Positions 25,516 to 32,615 of a DNA stretch of 64,000 nt are shown one piece after another. The position numbers and the translations under genes are program-made. Below the pieces are notes generated by a model that did not search any database, was not told the DNA's origin, and was given only the letters and a program-made list of their open reading frames with translations. The DNA comes from Georgenia sp. SYP-B2076 (GTDB lineage Bacteria > Actinomycetota > Actinomycetes > Actinomycetales > Actinomycetaceae), in assembly GCF_003991205.1 (NCBI RefSeq), contig NZ_RXOZ01000036.1, forward strand, positions 124,001 to 188,000. The letters run 5' to 3'. Position 1 is the stretch's first letter, and each line of letters begins with the position of its first letter.

Positions 25516-26511
25516 TCAGCCCGCCTGCGCGAGCGTGTGCCCGGCGAGGTCCTCCGCGAGGTCGCCGGTCTCCCCGGCGGCCACGGCCCGGCGGCCCAGC
25601 ACGAGCGTGTACGCCCAGTACCCCGCCAGCACGAGCGCACCGATGGCGATCTTCGCCGCGGTCGGCAGCCCGGACGGGGTGACGAACCCCTCCACCAGGC
25701 CCGAGACCGCCAGCACGAGCACGAGCCCGACCGCGACGGTGATCAGGGAACGCCCCTCCTCGGCGAGCGCCCGCGAGCGCGTGCGCCGCCCGGGCACCAC
25801 CGCCGTCCAGAACAGCTTCAGCCCGGTGCCGCCGGCGACGAAGATCGCCGTCAGCTCCATCAGCCCGTGCGGCAGGATCAGGCCGAAGAAGACCCGCAGG
25901 TCGCCATAGGTCGCCATGATCGCCGCGGCCTGCCCCACACCGACGGCGTTGGCGTAGAGCACGTACGCCGGGAAGACGCCGGTGATCCCCAGGCCGATGC
26001 ACTGGGCGGCGATCCACGCGTTGTTCGTCCACACCTGCGCGGCGAAGTCCGGCGCGGGGTAGTTGGAGTAGTACGCGGCGAAGGCCTCGTCGGCGTACCG
26101 CTGCAGCTCGCGCGGCGGGCCCAGCTGCGCCACGGCCGCCGGCGTCGCGGCGTTCCACCAACCGACGGCGACCGCGAGCGCCACCCACACGACCATCACG
26201 CCCACCGTCCACCACCGCACCCGGTAGAACGCGGCGGGCAGGGCGGAGGTGAGGAAGTGGGCGACGTCGGACAGGCGCAGCTCGTGCGCGCCGGCGACCC
26301 GGCCGCGGGCCTGGGCCAGGAGCGCGGACAGGCGCCCGACCAGGTGCGGGTCCGGCGCGGAGGTGCGCACCGCCGAGAGGTGCCCGGCCGTGGCCTGGTA
26401 CAGGCGGACCAGCTCGTCGGCCTCGGGCCCGCTCAGGCGGCGCTGCTTGCTCAGGTGCTCCAGCCGCTCCCACTCGGCGGCGTGCACCGCGGCGAAGGCG
26501 TCGGTGTCCAC
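25516..26511 (-). CDS. Stage II sporulation protein M (SpoIIM)-family membrane protein
   Basis: 331 residues. The cytoplasmic N-terminus (VDTDAFAAVHAAEWERLEHL) and about six membrane segments with NNAWIAAQCIGLGITGVFPAYV-type and LILPHGLMELTAIFVAGG motifs identify the SpoIIM/DUF95 family. In non-sporulating actinobacteria it usually clusters with RDD, MoxR and DUF58 genes; here it is paired with RDD, while MoxR/DUF58 sit 20 kb away. I chose GTG at 26511 (AGGG ribosome site, family-like start). It is divergent from the RDD gene with only 19 bases between the two start codons. Confidence 0.87.
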   Translation of the reverse strand: MDTDAFAAVHAAEWERLEHLSKQRRLSGPEADELVRLYQATAGHLSAVRTSAPDPHLVGRLSALLAQARGRVAGAHELRLSDVAHFLTSALPAAFYRVRWWTVGVMVVWVALAVAVGWWNAATPAAVAQLGPPRELQRYADEAFAAYYSNYPAPDFAAQVWTNNAWIAAQCIGLGITGVFPAYVLYANAVGVGQAAAIMATYGDLRVFFGLILPHGLMELTAIFVAGGTGLKLFWTAVVPGRRTRSRALAEEGRSLITVAVGLVLVLAVSGLVEGFVTPSGLPTAAKIAIGALVLAGYWAYTLVLGRRAVAAGETGDLAEDLAGHTLAQAG

Positions 26512-26517
26512 ACGGGT

Positions 26518-26523
26518 TACCCT
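26518..26523 (+). promoter_or_regulatory. -10 box of a probable leaderless RDD transcript
   Basis: TACCCT ends seven bases before the ATG at 26531, so transcription would begin at or next to the start codon. There is no room or match for a ribosome site. The stretch GGGTTACCC around it is palindromic and lies between the two divergent starts. Confidence 0.5.
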
Positions 26524-26530
26524 GCCACAC

Positions 26531-27400
26531 ATGAGCAGCACCTTCCGGACGGGCCCGGAGGCCACCCTCGCGCGCGCCCGCCTCCAGGAGGACCTCATCG
26601 TCACCGGTGAGGCGGTCGCGCTCGAGCTGCGGCCGGCCTCGGTGGGTGTACGGATCCTCGGCGCCCTGGTCGACGCCCTCGTCTACGTCCTGGCCGCCGT
26701 CGGGTTGCTGCTGGCCGCCACCAGGCTGCTGGAGACCCTCAACCCCGCCCAGCTCGGCGTCGTGCAGGTGAGCACGTTCGCGGTCGTCATGGTCATCGGC
26801 CCCACGCTGGTCGAGACGCTCAGCCGCGGCAGGTCGCTCGGGAAGCTCGCCGCCGGCATCCGGATCGTGCGCGACGACGGCGGTCCCGTCCGGTTGCGTC
26901 ACGCGCTGGTGCGCGCGCTGGCGGGCGTGGGCGAGCTGTGGCTCACGGGCGGGGCGTTGGCGATCCTCTCTGCGGCGGTCAACCGGCGCGGCAAGCGGCT
27001 CGGTGACCTCCTGGCCGGCACCTACGCCGTGCGCGTGCGCGGCGGCGCCAGACGCCACGAGCCCCTGTCGATGCCCCCCGAGCTGGCCGGCTGGGCCCGC
27101 GGCGCCGACATCCGCGCCCTCCCGAACGGCCTGGGCCTCGCGGCGCGCCAGTTCCTCTCCCGGATGTCCCGGATGACGCCGCAGGCACGGGCGGAGATGG
27201 GCACACGGCTGGCGGCGCAGGTCGAGCCGTACGTCTCCCCGCCGGCGCCGTGGGGCACATCTCCCGAACGCTTCCTCGCCGCGGTGCTCGTCTCGCGCCG
27301 GGACCGCGAGTACGCCGTCGCGCTGCGCGCCCGCGAGCGCGACGCCGCGGAGGCTGCCCGCATCGAGCGCCTGCCGTACGGCATCCCCGACTCCCGCTGA
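26531..27400 (+). CDS. RDD-family membrane protein
   Basis: 289 residues. The RDD domain (residues about 30-170) has the Arg in GVRILGALVDALVY, the two Asp, SRGRSLGKLAAGIRIVRDDG and KRLGDLLAGTYAVR. About 120 cytoplasmic residues follow (RAEMGTRLAAQVEPYVSPPAP), as in RDD proteins encoded next to SpoIIM. Function unknown; proposed roles are in membrane transport or envelope assembly. Probably leaderless (see -10 box). It ends 27 bases before a 38-bp tandem repeat. Confidence 0.88.
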   Translation: MSSTFRTGPEATLARARLQEDLIVTGEAVALELRPASVGVRILGALVDALVYVLAAVGLLLAATRLLETLNPAQLGVVQVSTFAVVMVIGPTLVETLSRGRSLGKLAAGIRIVRDDGGPVRLRHALVRALAGVGELWLTGGALAILSAAVNRRGKRLGDLLAGTYAVRVRGGARRHEPLSMPPELAGWARGADIRALPNGLGLAARQFLSRMSRMTPQARAEMGTRLAAQVEPYVSPPAPWGTSPERFLAAVLVSRRDREYAVALRARERDAAEAARIERLPYGIPDSR

Positions 27401-27426
27401 CTTGTCATGCGCGTGACAGCACCTCC

Positions 27427-27533
27427 CACCCGTGAGACGTCAAGTCCTCGCAGCGGCCATTCCTCACCCGCGAGACGTCAAGTCCTCGCAGCCGCCGTTC
27501 CTCACCCGCGAGACGTCAAGTCCTCGCAGCGGC
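27427..27533. repeat. 38-bp tandem repeat, 2.8 copies
   Basis: Units start at 27427, 27465 and 27503 with exact 38-base spacing. Each holds the core GAGACGTCAAGTCCTCGCAG, flanked by CACCCGY and a CCRTTCCT tail; the third copy stops after 31 bases. GCGAG and CTCGC within the core can form a small hairpin with a 10-base loop. The whole unit is conserved, so there are no variable spacers and this is not a CRISPR array. Confidence 0.9.
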
Positions 27534-27585
27534 TCGCCGAAAGGTTCCCGCGAGCTTGACCCGAATGCCCCACGGATGACTCGAA

Positions 27586-27665
27586 TGCCCCACGACTGGG
27601 GCTGATGTTGCGATCTCCAGGCGCCGACCCGCCACACCCGTCCCACCAGCCCCACTCGTGGGGCA
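27586..27665. repeat. 19-bp inverted repeat with 42-base spacer
   Basis: TGCCCCACGACTGGGGCTG (27586-27604) pairs with CAGCCCCACTCGTGGGGCA (27647-27665) at 18 of 19 positions. Each arm also contains its own small palindrome. The 13-mer CCCACTCGTGGGG of the right arm recurs at 61575-61587, upstream of another operon, so this may be a dispersed element or a protein-binding site. Confidence 0.75.
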
Positions 27666-27895
27666 CATGGACAGCTGGCGCCCCGGCGCGCCGCCGCCTC
27701 AGGGCGCCGGGTCGCCCGTGTGTCACTGAGCACCCTGACCGGAAAAGGTTCCGCTGCGCCGCCGCAGCGATTACCGTCGCCCCATCCCATATCAGCGGCG
27801 CGCCCTCGGGGCGCGCGGCCGGCCCCGCGCCGGCCCGCCGGTGTGCCCGGCCGCCGGCCGGGGATGTCTCGTGCCAGACCGGAGCGCCCTCGCCC

Positions 27896-28735
27896 ATGAC
27901 GCGTCACCTCGTGGTCACCGCCGACGACCTCGGCCTCGACGCCGACACGAACCGCTCGATCGTCGGCCTCATGCGCGAGGGCCTCGTCACCGCGACGACG
28001 CTCATCACCGTCGCGCCCGCGGCCGCCGACGCCGTCCGGCGCGTGCTGGCCGCGAACGTCCCGGTCCCCAACCTGCACGTCACGCTCACCAGCGCCCGCG
28101 AGTTCCGCCCCTGGCGGCCGCTCGCGCCCGACGTCGCCTCCCTCACGGACGCGAGCGGCGCCTTCCACATCGCCCCGGCCCGGGTCGGGGCGCGGGCCTC
28201 GGCCGACGACGTCGTCCGTGAGATGGCCGCCCAGCTGCGCTGGATGCACACCGCCGCGCTGCGCCCCGCGGTGCTGGACTCGCACTCGGGCAGCCTGTAC
28301 GGCGTGCGCGGGCGATCGTTCCTCTCCGCGGCGCTGGACTTCTCCGCCGAGCACGGCCTCGGGTTCCGGTTGCCGCGCCGGCTGCCCGGCCTCGTCGGGT
28401 GCGTCGTCCCCCGCCGGCTGCGCCGCCGCTACGAGGACGCCGTGGCCGGTGCGGAGGCCCGCGGGGTCCGGCTGCCCGAGACGATGGTCAGCTCCTGGCT
28501 GCCGGGCACGCTGGTGCTGAGCTACGCCCAGCTGCGCGCCAGCGTCCTCGCCCAGCTCCGCCGGCTGCCCGAAGGCGTCTCGGAGCTCATGCTCCACCCC
28601 GCGCCCCCCAGCGCCGCGCGGCGCCTCCACCCGGCGGAGGGCCGCAAGCGGGTGTGGGAGCTGCGGCTCCTGCGGGACCCGCTCCTGGCCCGGACGCTGC
28701 GCCGCGAACGCATCGAGCTCGTCCCGGCCTGGTAG
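27896..28735 (+). CDS. ChbG/YdjC-like carbohydrate deacetylase, copy 1
   Basis: 279 residues. Metal-dependent deacetylase fold with VTADDLGLDADTN (Asp pair), LHVTLTSAREF (His), DSHSGSLYG (His) and LMLHPAPPSAARR near the end. The family removes acetyl groups from chito-oligosaccharides or similar sugars. The gene is a tandem paralogue of the next one: same length and same order of motifs. The ATG has only a distant GGAG. A strong terminator-like hairpin directly follows the stop. The substrate is not known. Confidence 0.87.
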   Translation: MTRHLVVTADDLGLDADTNRSIVGLMREGLVTATTLITVAPAAADAVRRVLAANVPVPNLHVTLTSAREFRPWRPLAPDVASLTDASGAFHIAPARVGARASADDVVREMAAQLRWMHTAALRPAVLDSHSGSLYGVRGRSFLSAALDFSAEHGLGFRLPRRLPGLVGCVVPRRLRRRYEDAVAGAEARGVRLPETMVSSWLPGTLVLSYAQLRASVLAQLRRLPEGVSELMLHPAPPSAARRLHPAEGRKRVWELRLLRDPLLARTLRRERIELVPAW

Positions 28736-28738
28736 CCG

Positions 28739-28768
28739 GCCGCCCGGAGGCGCGGCGCTCCGGGCGGC
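28739..28768 (+). terminator. Hairpin after first YdjC gene
   Basis: GCCGCCCGGAG, loop GCGCGGCG, CTCCGGGCGGC: 11 perfect base pairs starting four bases after the stop codon. No U-tract. It separates the two YdjC paralogues, which suggests each has its own transcription unit. Confidence 0.75.
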
Positions 28769-28828
28769 GGTACCCTCCCGAGCAGCCGCGCTGACGCGCC
28801 GCACGGATGAGCACCCGGAGAGCCCCCG

Positions 28829-29668
28829 ATGACACGCCGGCTGGTCGTGACCGCGGACGATCTCGGTCTCGATCCCGACACCAACGAGGCCATCGCCGAG
28901 CTGCTCGCCGACGGCCTCCTGTCCGCCACGACGCTCATGCCCGTGGCCCCGGCCGCCGACGACGCCGTCCGACGCGTGCTCGCGGCGGGCCTGCCCGTCC
29001 CCCACCTGCACGTCACGCTCACCGGCGCCCGCGAGTTCGCGCCCTGGCACCCCCTCGCCCCGGACGTGCCGTCCCTGACGGACCCGAGCGGCGCCTTCCA
29101 CCTCGACCCGGCGCGCGTCGAGAGGGCGGGCACGCCCCGGGACGTCGCCCGCGAAGTGACGGCGCAGCTCGCCTGGATGCGGGCGGCCGGGCTGGGGCCG
29201 AGCGCGCTCGACTCCCACTCGGGCACGCTCTACGGCATGCACGGGCGCTCGTTCGCAGACGTCGCGGTGGAGCTCTGCGCCGAGCACGACCTTGCCCTGC
29301 GCATCCCGCGCCGCCTGAGCCGGGTCGTCGCCCTGGCCCTGCGCGGCCGGTTCCGCCGTGAGCACGCCCGCGCCGTCGCCCTGGCCGACGCCCTCGGCGT
29401 CCGGCTCCCCGAGGTCATGGTGGGGTCGTGGCTGCCCGGCCGGATGATCCTCGGGTACCCCCAGCTGCGCGCCGAGGTCCTCGCCCAGCTGCGCGCCCTC
29501 CCGGAGGGCACCTCGGAGCTGGTGCTGCACCCGGCCCCGAAGAGCGCCGCGCGCCGCCTCGCGCCGGCGGAGGGCAAGAAGCGCCTGTGGGAGCTCCGGC
29601 TGCTGCGGGACCCGGCCCTGGCCCGGACGCTGCGCCGCGAACGCATCGAGCTTGTGCCGGGCTGGTGA
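28829..29668 (+). CDS. ChbG/YdjC-like carbohydrate deacetylase, copy 2
   Basis: 279 residues, co-linear with the upstream paralogue without gaps. Keeps VTADDLGLDPDTN, LHVTLTGAREF, DSHSGTLYGMHGRSF, LPEVMVGSWLPG and ELVLHPAPKSAARRL. A GGAGAG ribosome site is seven bases before the ATG. The pair probably arose by tandem duplication and has diverged; conserved metal and catalytic residues in both suggest both are active. It ends 24 bases from the convergent ATPase stop. Confidence 0.87.
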   Translation: MTRRLVVTADDLGLDPDTNEAIAELLADGLLSATTLMPVAPAADDAVRRVLAAGLPVPHLHVTLTGAREFAPWHPLAPDVPSLTDPSGAFHLDPARVERAGTPRDVAREVTAQLAWMRAAGLGPSALDSHSGTLYGMHGRSFADVAVELCAEHDLALRIPRRLSRVVALALRGRFRREHARAVALADALGVRLPEVMVGSWLPGRMILGYPQLRAEVLAQLRALPEGTSELVLHPAPKSAARRLAPAEGKKRLWELRLLRDPALARTLRRERIELVPGW

Positions 29669-29692
29669 TGGCCCGCCCATGGGCGCGGCGGG

Positions 29693-30421
29693 TCACAGGT
29701 GCCGCAGGTATCTCTCCGGCGCGTCGAGGAACGCCCGCCAGCTGGTGACGAGGTCGAGGTCCTCCCAGGCGGTCGGCCGGAGGCCCCAGTCACCCACCTC
29801 GTAGATGTCGGCGCCGGGGAGCGCCGCGAGGAGCGGCGAGTGCGTCGACATGATGACCTGGGAGTCCCCCTCGGCGACGAGATCCTTGAGCAGCCCCACG
29901 AGGGCGAGGCACCCGGAGAAGGACAGGGCGGACTCCGGCTCGTCCAGCAGCCACAGGCCCGGCCCCCGGAAGCGGTCGATGGTCAGCTCGAGGAACGACT
30001 CCCCGTGCGACATCTCGTGGAAGCGCAGGTCCTCGCGGTGCACGGAGGTAGTCGGGTTCTGCTCCAGGTAGGTGAAGAACCCGTGCATCGTCTCGGCGCG
30101 GAGGAAGTAGCCGCGCCTGGTGGTCCCCGCGTTCCGCAGCAGCTTAAGGTGGGCCCACAGCGCCGACTCGGTGGGGCGGCTGGAGTGTCGCGCCCCCGTC
30201 GAGCCGCCCTCGGGCGAGAGCCCGTACGCCAGCGCGATGCCCTCGACGAGCGTGGACTTCCCGGACCCGTTCTCGCCGACGAAGACCGTCGCCGGCCCGA
30301 GCTCCAGTCCCTGGTCGAGCACCTGGGCGACCGGCGCCAGCGTGGCCGGCCAGACGCCCCGGTCCAGGACGTTGTTCGGGTCCTCGCCCAGCCGCCGGAC
30401 GGGGACCGTGTCGAAGCGCAT
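29693..30421 (-). CDS. Small AAA ATPase of the RecF/SMC-like (ABC ATPase fold) group
   Basis: 242 residues. Walker A FVGENGSGKSTL (about 46-57), signature region EMSHGESFLELT (about 145), Walker B LWLLDEPESALS (about 166-177), and the H-loop VIMSTHSPLLAAL. No transporter membrane partner or coiled coil is present. Such predicted ATP-binding proteins are widespread and mostly uncharacterised; similar ones serve in defence systems (OLD-like), but there is no nuclease (TOPRIM) domain here. The ATG has AGGA at seven bases. It stands alone. Confidence 0.85.
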   Translation of the reverse strand: MRFDTVPVRRLGEDPNNVLDRGVWPATLAPVAQVLDQGLELGPATVFVGENGSGKSTLVEGIALAYGLSPEGGSTGARHSSRPTESALWAHLKLLRNAGTTRRGYFLRAETMHGFFTYLEQNPTTSVHREDLRFHEMSHGESFLELTIDRFRGPGLWLLDEPESALSFSGCLALVGLLKDLVAEGDSQVIMSTHSPLLAALPGADIYEVGDWGLRPTAWEDLDLVTSWRAFLDAPERYLRHL

Positions 30422-30531
30422 GCGGTCATCCTGGCAGCAAGGCCTGACGCTCAGGGGTCCTCGGCCGCTTCCGCTCGGAGGTCGTCCCCGCACCGGCCTC
30501 GTGCGCCCCTCCGCTCAGGGGCCGTCCCCGC

Positions 30532-31617
30532 TCAGGCCTCGTACGCCTCTCGGCGGCCGGCCGGCCGTCGGGCCACGGCGACGGCGCCCGGGCCGCCGCC
30601 GTCGTCTCCGGCCGGCGCCGCCCGATCGGCAGGCGCGGCGAGACGTGGGCCGGTGAGCTCGTCGTAGCGCACCGCCACGACGCCCGCGACGATGAGGACG
30701 CCGCCCAGGAGCTGGACGGGCAGCGGCAGCTCACCGAGCATGAGCCAGGCGAACAGCACCGAGAACATCACCTCGGTGAGCCCCAGGAAGGACGCCACCT
30801 TCGAGCCCAGCCGTCGGGTGGCCGCGATGCCCGCGGCGTAGGCGAAGGCCGCGGCGACCAGGCACAGGGCCGCGACGGGCACCAGCCACGGCATCTCGGC
30901 CCCGGCGAGGACGACGGGACGCGAGGAGGTGGTCATCGGCATCAAGCCGACCAGGCCCGCCCCGGCGAGGGCGGCCGCGGCCACGACCATGCCGCCGGCC
31001 GCCAGGACCAGCGGCGGCAGGCCGGTGGTCTCCCTGGCCGAGAGCACGAAGTACACGGCGAGCCCGACGGCGGCCCCCAGCCCCCAGAGGACGCCGCCGA
31101 GGTCGACCCGCATCCCGCCGGTGACGTCGAGGATCAGCATCAGCCCGCCGACCGCCAGCACCATCCCGAGGACGGTCCAGCGGCGGGGGCGCTGGCCGTG
31201 GCGTGCCCACAGCCAGCCGACGACGAGCACCAGGCCGAGGTACTCCAGGAGCAGGGCGACGCCGACGGACAGCGTCGTCACGGCGTTGAAGAAGAAGAGC
31301 TGGCACGCCGCCATGGAGATCAGGCCGTACGCCACGATGAGCCCGGCGTTGCGGCGCAGGAGGTGCCAGCGGCCCCGCAGCGCGAGCAGTGCCGGCACCA
31401 GGAGGGCGAAGGCGGCGCCGCTGATCCGCACGGTGACGGCCGCGCCGGGCGACCAGCCGGTCTCGAGCAGCGACTTCGCCAGCGAGCCGGAGGTCCCGAA
31501 GGCCGCCGCGGAGGCCAGCGCCAGCCAGATGGCCGGGCCCTGGTGGCGGGGCGCCGCCGTGCGGCGACGGTCCCCTGCACCCACGCCGTCCGGCGCGCGG
31601 CCCTGGCCTCGTGGCAT
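30532..31617 (-). CDS. EamA-family (DMT) transporter
   Basis: 361 residues, ten membrane segments in two EamA repeats (WLALASAAAFGTSGSLAKSLL; LGLTEVMFSVLFAWLMLGE at the second-repeat end). The C-terminal 45 residues are a Pro/Ala/Gly-rich tail. The start is ATG at 31617 with GGGAGGG at two to eight bases. Divergent from a CGNR zinc-finger regulator with a palindrome between them, which suggests the regulator controls this exporter. The substrate is unknown. Confidence 0.88.
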   Translation of the reverse strand: MPRGQGRAPDGVGAGDRRRTAAPRHQGPAIWLALASAAAFGTSGSLAKSLLETGWSPGAAVTVRISGAAFALLVPALLALRGRWHLLRRNAGLIVAYGLISMAACQLFFFNAVTTLSVGVALLLEYLGLVLVVGWLWARHGQRPRRWTVLGMVLAVGGLMLILDVTGGMRVDLGGVLWGLGAAVGLAVYFVLSARETTGLPPLVLAAGGMVVAAAALAGAGLVGLMPMTTSSRPVVLAGAEMPWLVPVAALCLVAAAFAYAAGIAATRRLGSKVASFLGLTEVMFSVLFAWLMLGELPLPVQLLGGVLIVAGVVAVRYDELTGPRLAAPADRAAPAGDDGGGPGAVAVARRPAGRREAYEA

Positions 31618-31667
31618 GGTCCCTCCCAGGGCGGACTGCCGGCGCCACACGGCCCGACGGAAGATGT

Positions 31668-31693
31668 CATGAGTGAAACTCGTTACACTCATG
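31668..31693. promoter_or_regulatory. Palindromic operator between EamA and CGNR genes
   Basis: CATGAGTG, ten-base spacer AAACTCGTTA, CACTCATG: perfect 8-bp arms. A TACACT -10 candidate (31684-31689) overlaps the right arm and points to the CGNR gene. The site lies 50 bases from the EamA start. Likely binding site of the divergently encoded regulator. Confidence 0.6.
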
Positions 31694-31724
31694 ACGGTAG
31701 GCCGCGACAATGTCAGGAGTCAAC

Positions 31725-32267
31725 GTGGTTTTCGCTCGTGACGCTGAGGAGGCGCTCATGACCGCCGCGGCCCTCGTCAACACCCTCGGCGAGGACGGGG
31801 ACACCCTGGTCACCGAGTCCGACCTCGACGACTTCCTGGCGCGCTGGCCGTTCACCGGGAGTCGCACCCACGACGCCGCCGAGGTAGCGGCCGTGCGCGC
31901 TCTGCGTCCCGTCCTGCGCCGGCTCTGGACGTCCGGTGACGCGGATGTCGTCGCCGCCGGCGCCAACGCCCTGCTCGCGGAGGCGCGGGCGCTCCCCCAG
32001 CTCGTGCGGCACGACGGGTGGGACTGGCACCTGCACGCCACGGCCCCCGATGCGCCCCTGGCCACGCGGATGGGCGTGGAAGCCGCGATGGCCCTGGCGG
32101 ATGTCGTCCGCGGCGGCGAGCTCGACCGGCTGCGCGTCTGCGCGGGCGAGGACTGCCAGGACGTGGTGATCGACCTGTCCCGCAACCGCTCACGCCGCTA
32201 CTGCGACTCCGGCTGCGGGAACCGCGCCAACGTTGCCGCCTACCGCGCCCGCCGCGCAGCGTCCTGA
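31725..32267 (+). CDS. CGNR zinc-finger transcriptional regulator (ABATE domain)
   Basis: 180 residues. N-terminal ABATE-like region (FARDAEEALMTAAALVNTLGE) and a C-terminal CGNR zinc finger: RVCAGEDCQDVVIDLSRNRS then RRYCDSGCGNRANVAAYRAR, with four Cys in CxxxxC and CxxxC spacing. The family is described as stress-induced regulators. GTG at 31725 is preferred: AGGAG sits five bases upstream and family members start like this; ATG at 31710 is in frame but has no ribosome site. Divergent EamA transporter is the likely target, with autoregulation through the palindrome at 31668-31693. Confidence 0.85.
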   Translation: MVFARDAEEALMTAAALVNTLGEDGDTLVTESDLDDFLARWPFTGSRTHDAAEVAAVRALRPVLRRLWTSGDADVVAAGANALLAEARALPQLVRHDGWDWHLHATAPDAPLATRMGVEAAMALADVVRGGELDRLRVCAGEDCQDVVIDLSRNRSRRYCDSGCGNRANVAAYRARRAAS

Positions 32268-32333
32268 TCAGTCCGCGGCTGCGCGCCGCGGCACCATAAC
32301 CGCCCCGGCGGCGTGCAGCTCGGTCATGCGCGA

Positions 32334-32472
32334 TCGGATCGCGCCACAACCGCCGTCCCACGCCGGCCCACGCCGGCCCACGACCAGGCCCGGACGCGGC
32401 GTTTCCTTGGAACCGCCTCATCCGGGCCTGGTCGGCCCGAGACCCGAGGGAGGGCTATGTGGCGCGATCCGA
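32334..32472. repeat. Nested inverted-repeat (cruciform-like) element
   Basis: Outer arms TCGGATCGCGCCACA (32334-32348) and TGTGGCGCGATCCGA (32458-32472) are perfect 15-bp complements. Inner arms CGACCAGGCCCGGA (32381-32394) and TCCGGGCCTGGTCG (32421-32434) are perfect 14-bp complements. The 139-bp unit has no coding capacity and looks like a MITE or a stable RNA hairpin. It is followed within nine bases by a decayed copy of the CGNR gene end. Confidence 0.8.
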
Positions 32473-32480
32473 CCGGCCGG

Positions 32481-32560
32481 CCGCTACTGCGACTCCGGCC
32501 GCGGCAACCGGGGCGAATGTCACCGCCTACACCTCGAACGCCGCCGCCCACCGGGCCCGC
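32481..32560 (+). pseudogene. Decayed partial copy of CGNR zinc-finger 3' end
   Basis: CCGCTACTGCGACTCCGG is identical to 32195-32212 in the intact CGNR gene, and the next 40 bases align with substitutions (GRGNRG for GCGNRA in one frame, then CACCGCCTAC). The second Cys of the finger is Arg and the frame breaks, so no working finger remains. It is either a remnant of a second CGNR gene or of a local duplication. Confidence 0.6.
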
Positions 32561-32615
32561 CGCGCCGCGCCCCGATCCCTCCGCGCGACGCGGCGTCCGT
32601 TCGTTCGTTCAGGGC

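Larger units (their letters stand above)
27401..27895. other. Repeat-bearing intergenic region
   Basis: About 495 bases without a credible gene. It contains three 38-bp tandem repeats (27427-27533), a 19-bp inverted repeat (27586-27665), and then GC-rich sequence leading to the YdjC gene at 27896. GAATGCCCCACG occurs twice (about 27563-27574 and 27583-27594). I see no tRNA-like or riboswitch-like fold. Confidence 0.6.

Noticed and set aside
27427-27533. Possible short CRISPR array (regular 38-bp phase)
   Set aside because: The whole unit, including the part that would be a spacer, is conserved between copies, there are under three copies, and no cas genes are near.
29693-30421. AAA ATPase as part of an antiphage defence system
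   Set aside because: No nuclease, reverse transcriptase or effector gene is adjacent, and the flanking genes are metabolic or transport genes.
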